Below, in pieces: positions 10,701 to 22,256 of a DNA stretch of 64,000 nucleotides (the stretch's first letter is position 1; each line of letters starts with the position of its first letter). The stretch spans positions 434,001-498,000 of the forward strand of contig BEDY01000005.1 in the NCBI GenBank assembly GCA_002335605.1. The letters run 5' to 3'. Source of the stretch: Prillingera fragicola. Taxonomy: Eukaryota > Basidiomycota > Tremellomycetes > Trichosporonales > Trichosporonaceae. The notes below the pieces were generated by a model. The model made no database searches. It was not told the DNA's origin and saw only the letters and a program-made list of their open reading frames with translations. Position numbers and translations under genes: made by a program.

Positions 10701-13700
10701 GACGTTCTCTCGACCCTCAGCGGCCGTATCCCCCAGAAGCTCGAGGACGAGATCCGTCACATCATTGACGAGTGCCGTGCCTCGCAGCTCGAGTTCCCCT
10801 CGGCCAAGCTTAACCGCCTCATTGCCACTTTCATTGAGCAGAACGTCGAGTTCAAGGAGCGCCAGCAGGTTACCAACGCCATTGCTCCTCTCCAGACCCT
10901 GATCGACGCCTTTGCCAACGGTCTCAAGGTTCACGAGTGGCAGATCTACTCGGACCTCCTCAACTACTTCTCGGAGATTGAGGAGCCTTTCGCCGACCAG
11001 ACCCGCACTCAGGAGGAGGTCATTCTCAAGCTCCGTGACGAGAACAAGGACCTTGACCAGGTCGTCAAGCTTGTCCTCTCGCACTCCAAGGTCGCCTCCA
11101 AGTTCAAGCTGCTCAACGCCATCCTTGACCTCATCAAGGCCGAGTCGCCCAAGGCGTCCATGACCACCGAGAGCGGTGTCAGCAAGGCTCTTAACCGCCT
11201 TGCTGAGCTCGACAGCCGCCCCACCTCCAAGGCTGCCCTTAAGGCCAAGGAGGTCCTTATTGTCGGCTCGCTCCCCAGCTACGAGGAGCGTCTCAGCCAG
11301 CTTGAGAAGATTCTCAAGTCGTCGGTCACCACAAGCTTCTACGGTGACTCGGGCAGCGGCCACCGCCTCCCCTCGACCGACCTCCTCAAGGAGGTCACCG
11401 ACTCGCGCTACACCGTCTTCGATGTGCTGTCGACCTTCTTTGAGCACTCGGACCCCTGGGTCGTTCTTGCCGCCCTCGAGGTCTACGTTCGTCGTGCGTA
11501 CCGCGTCTACAACCTCATGCACCTTGACTACGAGGCTGCCAAGAACGACGGTGAGCCCAACATTGTCACTTGGCGCTTCAAGATGGGTGGTTCGTCCCTC
11601 GAGTCGGCCACCCCCCGTGTCGGCTCGTCGAGCGACATGTCGCGTGTTGCCAGCATGAGCGACCTCAACTACCTGCTCCACTCGAAGCAGGAGCCTGTGC
11701 GTTTCGGTCTCATGACCTCGTACAGCCACCTCGAGCCCCTCAAGGCTGGCTTTGCCGACATCCTGTCGCGCTACCCTCCCTTCAACCACGAGGAGTTTGT
11801 TGATAAGTACGGCAAGGACGCTCGTCACCCCCACGCGCTCAACGTCGCCCTCCGCATCTTCAACGAGGAGAGCGAGATCAAGGACTCGGAGCTCGAGGGT
11901 CACTTCACCGAGCTTGTCAACAAGCACAAGGACCTCGTCGAGGGCAAGGGTATCCGCCGTATCTCCTTTGTCGTCTGCCGCAAGGACTCGTACCCCTCGT
12001 ACCTCACTCTCCGTGAGAGTACCGACGGCATGTGGCGCGAGGAGGCTGCTATCCGCAACGTCGAGCCCGCTCTTGCTTACCAGCTCGAGCTCTCGCGTCT
12101 CTCCAACTTCAAGATCACTCCCCAGCGCTCGGGCAACCGCCAGATTCACGTCTACCACGCCGTTGGCCGCGACAACTCGTCGGACGTGCGCTTCTTCGTT
12201 CGCGCTCTTCTCCGTCCCGGCCGTTTCACCGGCGCGATGAAGCAGACCGAGTACCTCATCTCGGAGACCGACCGCCTCGTTGGCGACATTCTCGACACTC
12301 TCGAGATTGCCCTTACCAACTACCGCCAGGCCGACTGCAACCACATCAGTGTCAACTGCGTCTACAGCCTCAATGTCACCTTTGACGACGTTCAGGAGGC
12401 TCTCGCCGGCTTCATCGAGCGTCACGGCAAGCGTCTCTGGCGCCTCCGTGTCACCCAGGCTGAGATCCGTATCGTCATCGAGGACGACGACGGAAACCAG
12501 ACCCCCATCCGTGCCTTCATTGAGAACGTCTCTGGATTCGTTGTCAAGTTCGAGGCTTACCAGGAGTTCACCAACGAGAAGGGCAAGACCATTCTCAAGT
12601 CGATCGGCGAGGAGCAGGGCCAGTTCCACCTCCAGCCCGTCAACTTTGCCTACACCACCAAGGAGTCGCTCCAGCCCCGTCGTTACCAGGCTCACGTCAT
12701 CGGCACGACCTACGTCTACGACTTCCCCGACCTCTTCCGCCAGGCGGTCGACAAGACGTGGCGCATGGTCCAGACGATGCTCCCCAACATCAAGATCCCC
12801 TCGGATCTCCTCACTGCCACCGAGCTTGTTCTCGACGACACTGGCAGTCTTACCGAGATCAACCGTCCCGCTGGTCTCAACACTTGCGGTATGGTTGCTT
12901 GGGTGTTCACCATGAAGACCCCCGAGTACCCCAAGGGCCGTCGCGTCGTGGTCATCTCGAACGACATTACGTACCAGATTGGTTCTTTCGGTCCCATTGA
13001 GGACGAGTACTTCTACAAGGCTACCCAGTACGCTCGCCAGCACGGTCTTCCCCGCGTCTACCTCTCGGCCAACTCGGGTGCCCGTATCGGTCTCGCCGAC
13101 GAGGTCATGGCCCTCTTCGATGTTGCTTGGCGCGAGCCCGGCAAGCCCGAGAAGGGCTTCGACTACCTCTACCTCACTCCTGCCAGCCTCGAGAAGCTCA
13201 ACGAGCTCGGCGAGGGCTCTGTCATCACCGACGAGATTGAGGTCAACGGCGAGCGCCGCCACCAGATCACCTCGATCATTGGTCTCAAGGACGGTCTTGG
13301 TGTCGAGTGTCTCCGTGGCTCGGGTCTCATTGCCGGTGAGACTTCGCGTGCTTACGACGACATCTTCACCATCTCGATGGTCACTGCCCGCTCGGTCGGT
13401 ATCGGTGCCTACCTTGTCCGTCTCGGCCAGCGTGTCGTCCAGGTTGAGGGTCAGCCTATCATCCTTACCGGTGCTCAGGCCATCAACAAGGTCCTCGGTA
13501 AGGAGGTTTACACCTCCAACCTCCAGCTTGGTGGCCCTCAGATCATGTACCGCAACGGTATCTCGCACCTTACCGCTGGCTCGGACCTCGACGGTGCTCT
13601 CCAGATCATCAACTACCTCACCTTCATCCCCGCCAAGCGTGGCCAGGCCATCCCCATTCTCCCCACCGGTGACTCTTGGGACCGTGCCGTCGAGTGGAAG

Positions 13701-14903
13701 CCTACCAAGGCTGCCTACGACCCTCGCAACTTCCTGGCCGGTGTCACTGAGGAGATTGACGGTACCTCGTCGTTCAAGTCGGGTATCCTTGACCAGGGCT
13801 CGTTCTTCGAGACCATGGCCGGATGGGCTCAGACTATTGTCACTGGTCGTGGACGTGTCAACGGTATCCCCGTTGCCGTCATTGCCGCTGAGACCCGCAC
13901 CATTGAGCGTGTCGACCCTGCCGACCCCGCCAACGAGAACTCGACCGAGAGCCGCGTTGCCCTCGCCGGTACCGTCTGGTTCCCCGACTCCTCGCGCAAG
14001 ACGGCTACCGCCATTGAGGACGCCAACCGTGAGGGCCTCCCGCTCATCATCTTTGCCAACTTCCGTGGCTTCTCGGGTGGTATGTCGGACATGGCCCAGG
14101 CCATCCTCAAGGAGGGAGCCAAGATCGTCGACGGTCTCAGCAGCTACAAGCAGCCCGTCATTGTCTACCTTGTGCCCAACGGAGAGCTCCGTGGTGGTGC
14201 TTGGGTCGTTCTCGACCCCTCGATCAACCCCGAGTACATGACCATGTTCGTCGACAACGAGTCGCGTGGTGGTGTCCTTGAGCCCGAGGGTATTGTCGAG
14301 GTCAAGTACCGCAAGCCCAAGGTTCAGGCTACCATGGCTCGTCTCGACTCGGAGTACGCCCAGCTCAAGGCTGCCGTCGACAACCCCAAGGCCACTCCAG
14401 AGGAGAAGGTCGAGGCCCAGGCCAAGCTCGAGGCTCGCGAGACTCACCTTGCCCCCTCATACCACCAGATCGCCACCGAGTTCGCCGACTTGCACGACCG
14501 CTCCGGCCGTATGTCGGCCAAGGCCGACTGCATCCCCTGCGACTGGGAGAACTCGCGTCGTGCCATCTACTGGAGCCTGCGCCGCAAGCTCTCGGAGGTG
14601 CGCGTCATGAAGAAGCTCGCCACTGCCAACCCCAACCTCTCGTACGCCGACCGCAAGGCGCTGTACGACCAGCTCGTCCCCGTCGAGCTCACTGGCGATG
14701 GCGAAGTTGCCTCGTTCCTTGAGAAGTCTGGCCAGGACGTCGAGGACTTTATCCAGCAGGTTCGCGACGATTACTGCGCCGAGAACGTCGTCTCGTGGGC
14801 CAGCACCAACCAGCGTGGTGTCATGGATGGCTTCCAGCGCATTCTCGACTCGCTTGCTCCCGAGGAGCGCGCTTCGTTCATTGCTCAGCTCCAGCAGCAG
14901 TAA
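7746..14903 (+). CDS. ACC1: Acetyl-CoA carboxylase
   Basis: Four exons with introns 7825-8032, 8116-8242 and 8300-8417 give 2234 residues, almost exactly the yeast Acc1 length. The first exons encode the conserved entry KVLIANNGIAAVKEIRSIRKW. Domains in order are biotin carboxylase (about 40-560, with the glycine-rich EGGGGKGI loop), the biotinyl domain with EVMKM (acceptor lysine about 725), a large central domain, and the N and C lobes of the carboxyltransferase. The cytosolic enzyme makes malonyl-CoA from acetyl-CoA, bicarbonate and ATP, the committed step of fatty acid synthesis. Codon use is extremely biased: from 8418 to 14456 no TTA, CTA or TCA codon is used. Introns 1 and 2 contain strong hairpins, listed separately. 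The start matches the family N-terminus. Confidence 0.98.
7839..7886 (+). other. Predicted RNA stem-loop in ACC1 intron 1
   Basis: CTTTCCAC (7852-7859) is followed by the loop AATC and its exact complement GTGGAAAG (7864-7871). An outer stem pairs GGATC and CCCCT (7839-7849) with AGGGG and GATCC (7877-7886). Complementarity was read directly from the sequence. Confidence 0.7.
7886..7911 (+). other. Second stem-loop in ACC1 intron 1
   Basis: CTAGC-GCTCT (7886-7895), loop TCCT, then AGAGC, AT and GCTAG (7900-7911). This gives two uninterrupted 5-bp stems separated by a 2-nt bulge. It abuts the first intron stem-loop. Confidence 0.7.
8147..8199 (+). other. Long stem-loop in ACC1 intron 2
   Basis: The outer arms 8147-8160 and 8186-8199 pair over 14 positions, including two G-U pairs. 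Inside, TGTAGAT (8163-8169) pairs perfectly with ATCTACA (8174-8180) around an ATCA loop. The structure occupies about 40% of the 127-nt intron. Confidence 0.75.
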
Positions 14904-15136
14904 AGGATTGGTGATTTCAGGTTGTCTTGTAGCAAAGGGAGAGCAAAAGTCTCCATCAGTACCGCAGATTGCATCGTTTTCCATAGAATTATATACGCAA
15001 CGGCGTACCCTTCATAGTCGGGTATGCACTAGCTTGGTCGAATCGTGGCTGCAAAGAACTAACGTCAGCGGTGAGTGGAGCATTTCTGGTGCGCTTGCGG
15101 TCCGCAGTGTGGCTATTCTGCTGCATACTCCCCACT

Positions 15137-16718
15137 CTAGTACGGACCAGGGCGCTTATCCCTACGCCTGCCCTTCCTCTCGTCCCCACGACGGCCACCA
15201 CCGAGGATGGGACCAGGCTGGCGACGCTCCTCCTCCTCATCACCATCGACCTCCATGTCACGGTCAGACCTGTCACTCTCCTCGCTACTGCTGCTGCTGC
15301 TCTCGGTCTGAATCTCACTCTCCTCGTCCTCCGAGTCAATGTCCTCGCGGCCGTCACCTCCATCATCGTCAACGTCCGGATCTCCAGTGATGAGCCGCGG
15401 GAGGGACGCCAGACTCCAGCCAGCGAGGACGCCGTCCTCCGAGCCAGTGTAAAGAGCGTCATCCCGGACAGTGTGGTAGGCGCAGCGCACAACATCCTTG
15501 TGACCCCTTGCGCCGGGCCCAGAGACAAAGTAAGCCGAAGGCTCGTACTTGCCTCGAGCGGCAGGCGAGGGGTTGGGGTGCTGCAGAATAATGTTGCCGC
15601 TGTTTTGTCAGTTGCTTTGCTGTTTTGTAGACTCACTCGTTGGTGCCCACGCCGACCATGGGGTCACCGTTCTTGCCCACGCCGAGCGATGGCAAGACAT
15701 CAATGAGGTAACTACTGGTCAACCGCGAGGGATAGGGCTTCTCCTCCATCGGTGCATGAACGACACTGGGTCCCTGCGAGGGAGTGTCAAAGTTGCGGAA
15801 CTTGAACTGATCAGAGTTGGCCTCTTGGAGGTCCTCAAGCTGTAAAGTCAGTCATGTCTCAAAATGATGCTTGACGCCCACCTGCAGCTCGCCCTCGTCA
15901 CTCTTGCCAACGTTCCATGACGCGAGGTTGTCCATGTCACTGCGTGCCCAGACCTTAAGCTTTCCCTTGTGCATGAAGGTGCCCGCAGCGGCTACGCTCT
16001 GGTTCCAGTTCTCCTCTGCCTGAACGGCTTCCTCCTCATCAGTCTCGTGCAAGTCGGAGAGCGCGATGCAGCCGTCTGTCGCAGTTGACAGGAGAAGACG
16101 CTTAGGAAGCGGGCGATCGGGATGAGCTGTCTGAAAGCTCGACGTCGGAGGGAGAATAGAGAGGTGGGTAATGTCATCCGAGTGCGTGGACGAGTGACGA
16201 TACGTAGGCTCGTTGGGGTTGCGAGTGTCCCTTCAAAAGTTAGGTCCTTGTTGCTTGGTTAAAGCTTACCAGAAGAGAATGTGTGCCTCGGAGCTGACGA
16301 GCTCTGTTCCAGCAATGACAAGGTGGTCGTTGTCGCTCACAGCCAGGGCGGTGACAGGAAGAGGCTTGCGGATGAACGCTGAACAAGATCAGAAAGGTCT
16401 CGCTGACAGCGATGACGCACCTTTGATCGTTGTCGCGGGACGCCTTGTGCGCTCGTCCCAGCGCACAACTGTTGCGTCCTTTGCCGAGCTCCAAATTGTT
16501 CCAGCTTCACACTGGACAGAGGTAATAGTACCGCTGTGGCCACCACGGAGCGTCTCCACGGACTGAAGACTCTGGTTGTCGGCGAGGGTCAGCTCAGGTG
16601 TGCCATGCTGAAGGACGAGGTGACCAGAGAGGGACGTTGGCGTGATCCCCAGAATGTATGGCTTCGAGGGAAGATTCGAAGCAAGCGTGGCAAAGGCCAC
16701 AGGAGGAACGGCGGGCAT
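15137..16718 (-). CDS. WDR89-like WD40-repeat protein
   Basis: Five exons with introns 15600-15636, 15840-15881, 16231-16269 and 16379-16420 give 473 residues. WD-type blades are visible from the N-terminus: GHSGTITSVQCE then TVVRWDERTRR, AVSDNDHLVIAGTE then HILFWDTRNP, and LLLSTATDGCIALSDL. The DEEEAVQAEENWNQSVAAAG segment corresponds to the acidic, Asn/Ser block after the central blade of WDR89. A later blade reads RCAYHTVRDDALYTGSEDGVLAGWSL. The C-terminus is a strongly acidic Ser/Glu/Asp tract followed by a basic tail (RRGDERKGRRRDKRPGPY). WDR89 function is poorly known; an acidic-then-basic tail suggests a nuclear or nucleolar role (inference). It shares a short divergent promoter with the ZNHIT2-like gene. 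Confidence 0.72.
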
Positions 16719-16852
16719 GGTGCGTCCTTGATTAGATAGTTGGTGGAAACAATTGCGAGGGATGCGGTACGGTGAACATGCACTCTGGCGGCCATCGCGA
16801 TCCAAAATTGCACAAGCCTCCACCGGCTGCATCCACCGCCACCCATTATCTC
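16719..16852. promoter_or_regulatory. Compact divergent promoter, WDR89-like / ZNHIT2-like
   Basis: Only 134 bp separate the two start codons, so the genes almost certainly share regulatory sequence. An in-frame ATG at 16772 could extend the ZNHIT2-like protein by 27 residues and would shrink this gap further. No TATA box is evident. Confidence 0.5.
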
Positions 16853-18277
16853 ATGAGCATCCGGCAACCAAGGCCAAAGCAAATCAGGCTTCCCTTCGAG
16901 GTCCCACGACCCAAGAAAGGTGCTGGGCCTGCAGCACGCGTATGCGGCATGTGGGTAGCTCTGTCTTTTCACTCCGTGCTCGGTCGCTGACCTTGGCGTA
17001 GCTGTCGCAAGCAAGATAGCCGGTACACTTGTCCGCGGTGTAATGTCCCATATTGCTCTCTGGCATGCTTTAGGGGTCAGGTAAGGAGGCTGGAATGGAC
17101 ATATGGTGGGTATTTCTGAAACCAATGCAGGAGCATGCTCAGTGCAGCGAGCCGTTCTACAGGTCGACTGTGATGGATCAGATCGCCGCCGACCCAGAGG
17201 CTGAGGCCGAGGAGAAGCGCCAGATGATGGCCATGCTAAAAAGGTTTGAGGAGGCTGCTGCGGACGGAGAGGATACTCTGGCTGCATTGGAGGCAGAAGA
17301 CGATGAAGGCGACGATGGGCTGGCCTCGGCTCTTGACGGGGTAGATCTCGGTGAGTCCTTTGGACCAAGGCCGTGCAAGCTAACACCGTCAGACGCCATT
17401 GACTCCAACGAGCTCTTCCACCTTCTTCCACAGGAACATCGGACAGCTTTTCTGGCTGCTTTGCAAAATCCAGACTCGAGTGAAGCGAAGGCGCTTCTCG
17501 AGGCGGCCGTGGAGCAAGGCGGAGACGGTGTCGAGGAGACCCCAGATGATGCCCCGCACCTCCCCTCTGCCATGCCATGGTGGGAAGCAGAGATGTTGGA
17601 CGACAATGCTGGATCATTGTTTGCTTCACCACCGCGGAGTGTCGAAGCTGCTGTCGTGGACTCTATCAATCCCCCCGACGGCGTCGGTGTCAAGCTGGTA
17701 TACAATGTCGTGGCGATCTGGTAAGTCGGCCGCTGTATGAATGAGCTAACGCCGCAGCGTCGCCTACATTCACACACTGCTGTCCCTTCGTCTTCCTTCC
17801 TTGGCAAGCGAGTATCTAGAGGCTCAGAAACTCCCGGCAAAGGAGGTCAAGGAGGACTTCACCGCATTGCTTCCCTTCCTCGATGCCAAGAGCACAGTGC
17901 GCTACGAGAGCGTGACGTCAGCATGGGGAGCAGTCTGGGAAGCCGTGGGACGCGAACAGTCTGGCCGTGCAGATCAGGCCGCGCTCCTCCGTATTCTGGA
18001 GATGGTGAGCAAGATGCTGCACCCCCCAATCACGCTTGATCCCCCACGGGCGATTCTGGTGCTCGACGACGTGTATGCGCTTTTCGCTAGCCCCAAACCT
18101 GGTGCGGCGGTTCCGCGAAAGATTGCATTCTACCTTGCTTCTATGAAGCAGCTTGGCAGAGGAGACTGGCTGCACGTGGAGGCTGAGCTGAAGCGTGAGA
18201 CGCTCAAGCTTGAGGAGGAGATGGGAGAGGAGGAGCCTACAGCAGTTACGGGACCAGCGAGCATCCAGCTATTATGA
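16853..18277 (+). CDS. ZNHIT2-like HIT zinc-finger protein
   Basis: Five exons with introns 16951-17001, 17081-17130, 17351-17392 and 17721-17757 give 414 residues (human ZNHIT2 has 403). Splicing assembles a HIT-type zinc finger at residues 31-64: C31-x2-C34, then SRYTCPRCNVPYCSLAC (C43, C46, C51, C55), then H61 and C64, followed by the family-typical SEPFYR. The finger is split over three exons. Downstream is a helical region with a DSNELFHLLPQEHRTAF block and the long conserved C-terminal domain. ZNHIT2 links the R2TP/PAQosome chaperone system to U5 snRNP assembly and probably acts with RUVBL proteins. The start is the second in-frame ATG. Confidence 0.8.
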
Positions 18278-18354
18278 TGTCAAGATACCTTGCATACACA
18301 TTTTGAGCGGTGCAGATGGACCGTGGCTACATCAACATAATGATGTTACTCCCT

Positions 18355-19763
18355 CTACGCCGACGTCTCAGCTGCCTGGCCACCACGCGCAATCCACGCC
18401 TTGGTGGTGACGCACTTGCTGCTCGTGCAGCCAGGGCACCTCAGCTGCAGCTGCCTGCTTGAAGGACCAATCTTGCCCGCGTCGTAGTCCTTGAGATGCT
18501 TGGATACCAAGTCGGCCTGGGCGCGAATGAAGATGGGGCTGGCATTAAGCGACTCTGCGCGAGCAAGATTGATGCCCAGCTTGTCCGCGTCCTCCTTGAC
18601 CTCAATGTCGAGTTCGTAGAGAGTCTCGATGTGATCGCTGGTGAAGGCCACAGGAACCAGGCAGACGTCCTTAATGCCCTGCTTGGCGAGACCTTCAATG
18701 GATGCAACAGTTTGGGGACCCTGCCACGCCTTGGGGCCGACCTTGGACTGCCAGGTGAGGCGCCATGGGTTTGAGAAGCCGAGCTCGGTCATGATCGCAA
18801 ACACCGTTGCAGCGACTTCGGGGGTGTACGGGTCTCCGCGGCTGAGGCGTCAGCGCCTGTTCAAGACCTTGTAACTTACTTGACAATCTCAATGGGCAGC
18901 GAGTGAGCCGAGAAGAGAATGACCACGTCGTTACGACGCTCCTCGGGGAACTGCTGCAGCGCCGCCCGAATGTTGTGGGCGAATGCCTTGATAAGGCCCT
19001 CGTTTGTTGGCCAGCGGTCAATGACACTCCACTCAACCTCGCCAGTGGCACCCCATCCCTTTGACTTTGCGACTCGAAGGAGCTCATTGAGAGAGCTTCC
19101 CGTCGTGGAGCAGCTGTACTGGGGGTACTGGGTGAACGCGACAGCTCGCTTGACTCCATCCGCGCGCATCTCCTCAAGCGCGGTCTCTGTCAATGGCTCG
19201 GCATACCTAAAGCCAATGTAAGCCTTGTGAGGTGCCGACTCTGGGTTGAGCTCGTCGAGCAACGCTGTCATACCCTCGCCCTGCTCGCGCGTCCACTTGC
19301 CAATGGGCGATCCACCGCCAATCTCCTTGTACTGCTCCTCAATTTTGGGGGTGCGCCTCTTGGCAATTATAGGGGCCAGGAAGCGCTGCATGGGAAGGGG
19401 GATGAGGTCGCTGTCGTGGAACAGGCGCGAGAGGAAATCGCCTACTTCAGGCAGCTGTAGATGTCAGCTCCACAGAAGGCGCGGGAGGCGCAGTGACTAA
19501 CCGTAGCCGGTCCACCCATGTTAAGCATCACCACCGCTGGTCAGGTTAGTACGTCTGCCATTTACAACGCTCAATTCGCTGACCTGTAGGGCTGGGAGGT
19601 GTCAATGCCACTCTCTAGCTGCGCATGTGGGATTAACTCACGGTTTAGGTGGCTGCGCAGGAGCATCACGAACGCTGGCGACACCGCGGGTCCAAGGTAT
19701 CCTTGACGTTGACGCAAGCTGTGTACGAGCAAAGTGTGCTGCGGGGCGGCAGGCGGAGACCAT
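18355..19763 (-). CDS. HEM15: Ferrochelatase, mitochondrial
   Basis: Five exons with introns 18842-18879, 19455-19501, 19537-19583 and 19592-19641 give 408 residues. Residues 1-41 form a mitochondrial presequence rich in Arg, Ser and Ala with no acidic residues before the mature part. The mature enzyme starts with [13 protein letters not shown] and has the [10 protein letters not shown] block, the catalytic [13 protein letters not shown] motif (His 239) and a C-terminal C382-x2-C385-x4-C390 (CPGCTSSKC). That cysteine set matches the ligands of the [2Fe-2S] cluster found in animal and some fungal ferrochelatases. The enzyme inserts Fe2+ into protoporphyrin IX on the matrix side of the inner membrane, the last step of heme synthesis. 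Exon 2 is an 8-nt microexon (19584-19591). Confidence 0.95.
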
Positions 19764-20257
19764 GATGAATGCTGAAAGCACAAGACGGAAATGGTAGAGC
19801 AAGGAGGGAGAAGTAAAGAGGGTGGGATGTGGGGGCGGGGGTGGACGTAATTTCGGTGCGCGTCGTCGTCATTTCGCGCTGCACGCTGGATGACGCCGCA
19901 CGGCCAGCAGCCTATCCCATTGCAATGTTTATCCACCCTCCTTTGTCGCACCCATTCTCCCAGTCGTCCCACACTGCCTCTACACCTCCTGCTTTCATCA
20001 TTGCACCCCCACAGCAGTGCATCTGCACCGAGTGCCTTAAACGAAAGCATCGCCTGAGCCCCGTGGCTGCTCTCTCATAACCCGCTGCCGGCTCCCCTCG
20101 GCCCCAGAATTCACCACCACTTCTACTTGTCACCAAGAGCAGGGGCGGGACGCGTCTGATCGGCATCTCTCCGAACCGCCGGCCCCGCATTACATGACTC
20201 CCTGCACCCATCACTCATCAACAAACACCTAACCACCCATCTTTCACACATCACAAT
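19764..20257. promoter_or_regulatory. Divergent promoter region, HEM15 / unknown gene
   Basis: This interval of about 0.5 kb lies between oppositely oriented start codons. It is C-rich and low in complexity near the forward gene. I recognise no specific operator or TATA box. Confidence 0.4.
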
Positions 20258-22200
20258 ATGCCTGCGCAAGATCCTCCTCGACCCCCTCCTCCACGGGCCT
20301 CACGACTGCCGAGCACGGGTGACTCTTCACGACCTGTGAGTACGCCGCCGGCGTGACTGTCGTGTGACGCGTCGCCATGTCCACCTTCCCCACATGTTTT
20401 TGTTACTACACCACGACTATCTCGATTCTTACACCGCGCATTTTCATTGCTAACATGCAGGCTCACCCACGTTCGCGTGCCCCAGGACCCCCTAGCACGC
20501 CTGCGCGACCAAGTGGTCCAGGTCGGCGTGCGTCGGCCGAGTCAACAGCCCGCACACGCCCAATCATCAGTCCCGTCCCCATGCGTTCCACCGGGGGCAC
20601 CCCACCACCACTGCCTAGTCGGTCCAGTCCCAGTGTGTTCTCTGGCCGAGAGGGAAGCACGTTTAGTCGAAGAGGAGAGGCTGTTACCAGTCCACCGCCA
20701 GCAGTGAGTGTTGTCAAGAGTGTGGTGGCGGTGCTGGAGTGGAGGTTCGTGCTGCACCCAGTGGCACTGCAATCAGAGCAGTGGCATGGGCAGCAAGCTC
20801 TTCTCAGGCATCATGGCCGCTGGACCTCGCGCTGACTCTGCAGGAACTGGAGCTCTTCAAACATCACTGCAGGCTCTTCTACTTTGATGCAGCCCCATCC
20901 GAAGAATCGGCGTCGTACATCTCTCGCACCTTGGCCGCTCTCCCGCCGGCACACCGGGCCGCGTACACGCGCGTGCAATCGTCGCTGCGTTCTGAGGCTC
21001 ATCTTCACCATCTGCGAGTCCGCATCTCATCCTTTCACGCTCTTATGGCTAGCACGACCTCGAACGGGTCTTTGTCCTTGCCTGCACGAAATGACCTTAC
21101 GGGGGCGCGTGGCCAGGCTGAAAGGGCAGAACGCCTGGGACACTTCCTTCGTACCTGGGCGAGTGCTGATGGAGCACTCGAACCCTTTTTCCGAGGTCTT
21201 TGGTCAGTCTTTCGGGCGCAGAGCCGCGGAAATGGAGGCGGTGCCGGCCCGAGGCGCGTGTGCTGGGAGGTCGAGGACGCCGTGCTCGAGTCTGCCGGGT
21301 AAGTGTGGAAACAGCCAGCCGTGTGGCAAGCCGCTGACTCTATGAAGAGGCCCAGAGTTTATGCAGGAAGCCGTCACCGTTATCAAGGGTGTTCTCGGGT
21401 TCGAAGACCAAGCACTATCCACTCCTCCGATTCTCCGTCGCGTCTCGAGCGCACGAGGAGGCGACAGCGATGTGCGACCGCGGGCTGGTTCGGATCCTTT
21501 CACGGATGGCTCTACCAACAACAGCCCCCGGAAACCATCTGGACGAGGACCCGCGCCACCACCCCCACCTTCTCGCGGAAAGCGCAGCGAGCCAGAAGCG
21601 GGGGACAGCATCTCGCCGCTACCTTCCCCAGTGCCACCACTGAGTCCGTTAACCCCATCCGACAGCAATTCGCCCTTGCTACCCGAGACTGAACGCTTGC
21701 TCGGCCGTCCCCCGCTGCCTCCGCGTACATCGGCGTCGCCACTTTCGCTTTCTGTGCACGATGAGCACGACATCGACAGCCTGAACGACGATGACCGCGC
21801 CATTGAGGAAGCTGACCTCAACACACCTCGATTCCGCATCTGGATTTTCCCTGCGCACATCACAGACGAGGAGGCTGAAGCTCTGCTTGCGCTCTTCCCC
21901 CGCTTTGTGCACCGGATGCGTAGTGGGCGGTCTGTCGACGTGTATTTCCGCCCGAACACAACCATGCGCGCCAAGGATGTTGAGTTGGGCCTAGGTGTCG
22001 GCGGCGACGCATGGACGACCATCAATGTCGCTGGCACCGACGTGGCTGTGCCCCGAGTCGACTGCGAGGATGAGGCTGGCGTGGTTCGGTCCGGGACAGG
22101 GCGGATGTGGATCGGCAACGAGGAGCGTTTGCCTGGCTGGGATGGAGGAGGGTGGTTCCGCTTCATGCGGTGGTGGAGGAGTCTGTTTGGCATGGCGTAG
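20258..22200 (+). CDS. Unrecognised 542-residue protein
   Basis: Four exons with introns 20336-20460, 20704-20843 and 21299-21347 give 542 residues. Acceptor 20843 was preferred because a CTGAC branch motif lies just before it; an in-phase alternative starts exon 3 at 20808. The N-terminus (about 1-110) is Pro/Ser/Arg-rich and disordered. A middle helical region (about 110-290) begins ELELFKHHCRLFYFDAAPSEE, includes LPPAHRAAYTRVQSSLRSEA and ends EFMQEAVTVIKGVLGFED. A second Pro/Ser linker with acidic stretches follows. The C-terminal globular part (about 425-542) begins RFRIWIFPAHITDEEAEALL and ends in the Trp/Arg-rich WFRFMRWWRSLFGMA, which could bind membrane. I do not recognise a domain. 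Codon use and the maintained frame across introns support a real gene. Confidence 0.7.
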
Positions 22201-22256
22201 ACCAGTGGTGTTCTAGATATGCAAATTGTACATTCAACACGACAAGTCTAAGGCAG

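Noticed and set aside
8403..14447. Antisense open frame of 2014 codons over ACC1
   Set aside because: It is codon-aligned with ACC1 and exists because the sense strand avoids TTA, CTA and TCA. Its product is a repetitive Val/Leu/Asp/Gly/Glu mixture with no family resemblance.
16589..17632. Reverse-strand frame of 347 codons
   Set aside because: It crosses the WDR89-like start, the shared promoter and ZNHIT2-like exons, and has no recognisable domain.
21204..22193. Reverse-strand frame of 329 codons opposite the unknown protein
   Set aside because: Ser/Arg/Pro-rich shadow. The forward frame continues in phase through introns and has globular segments.
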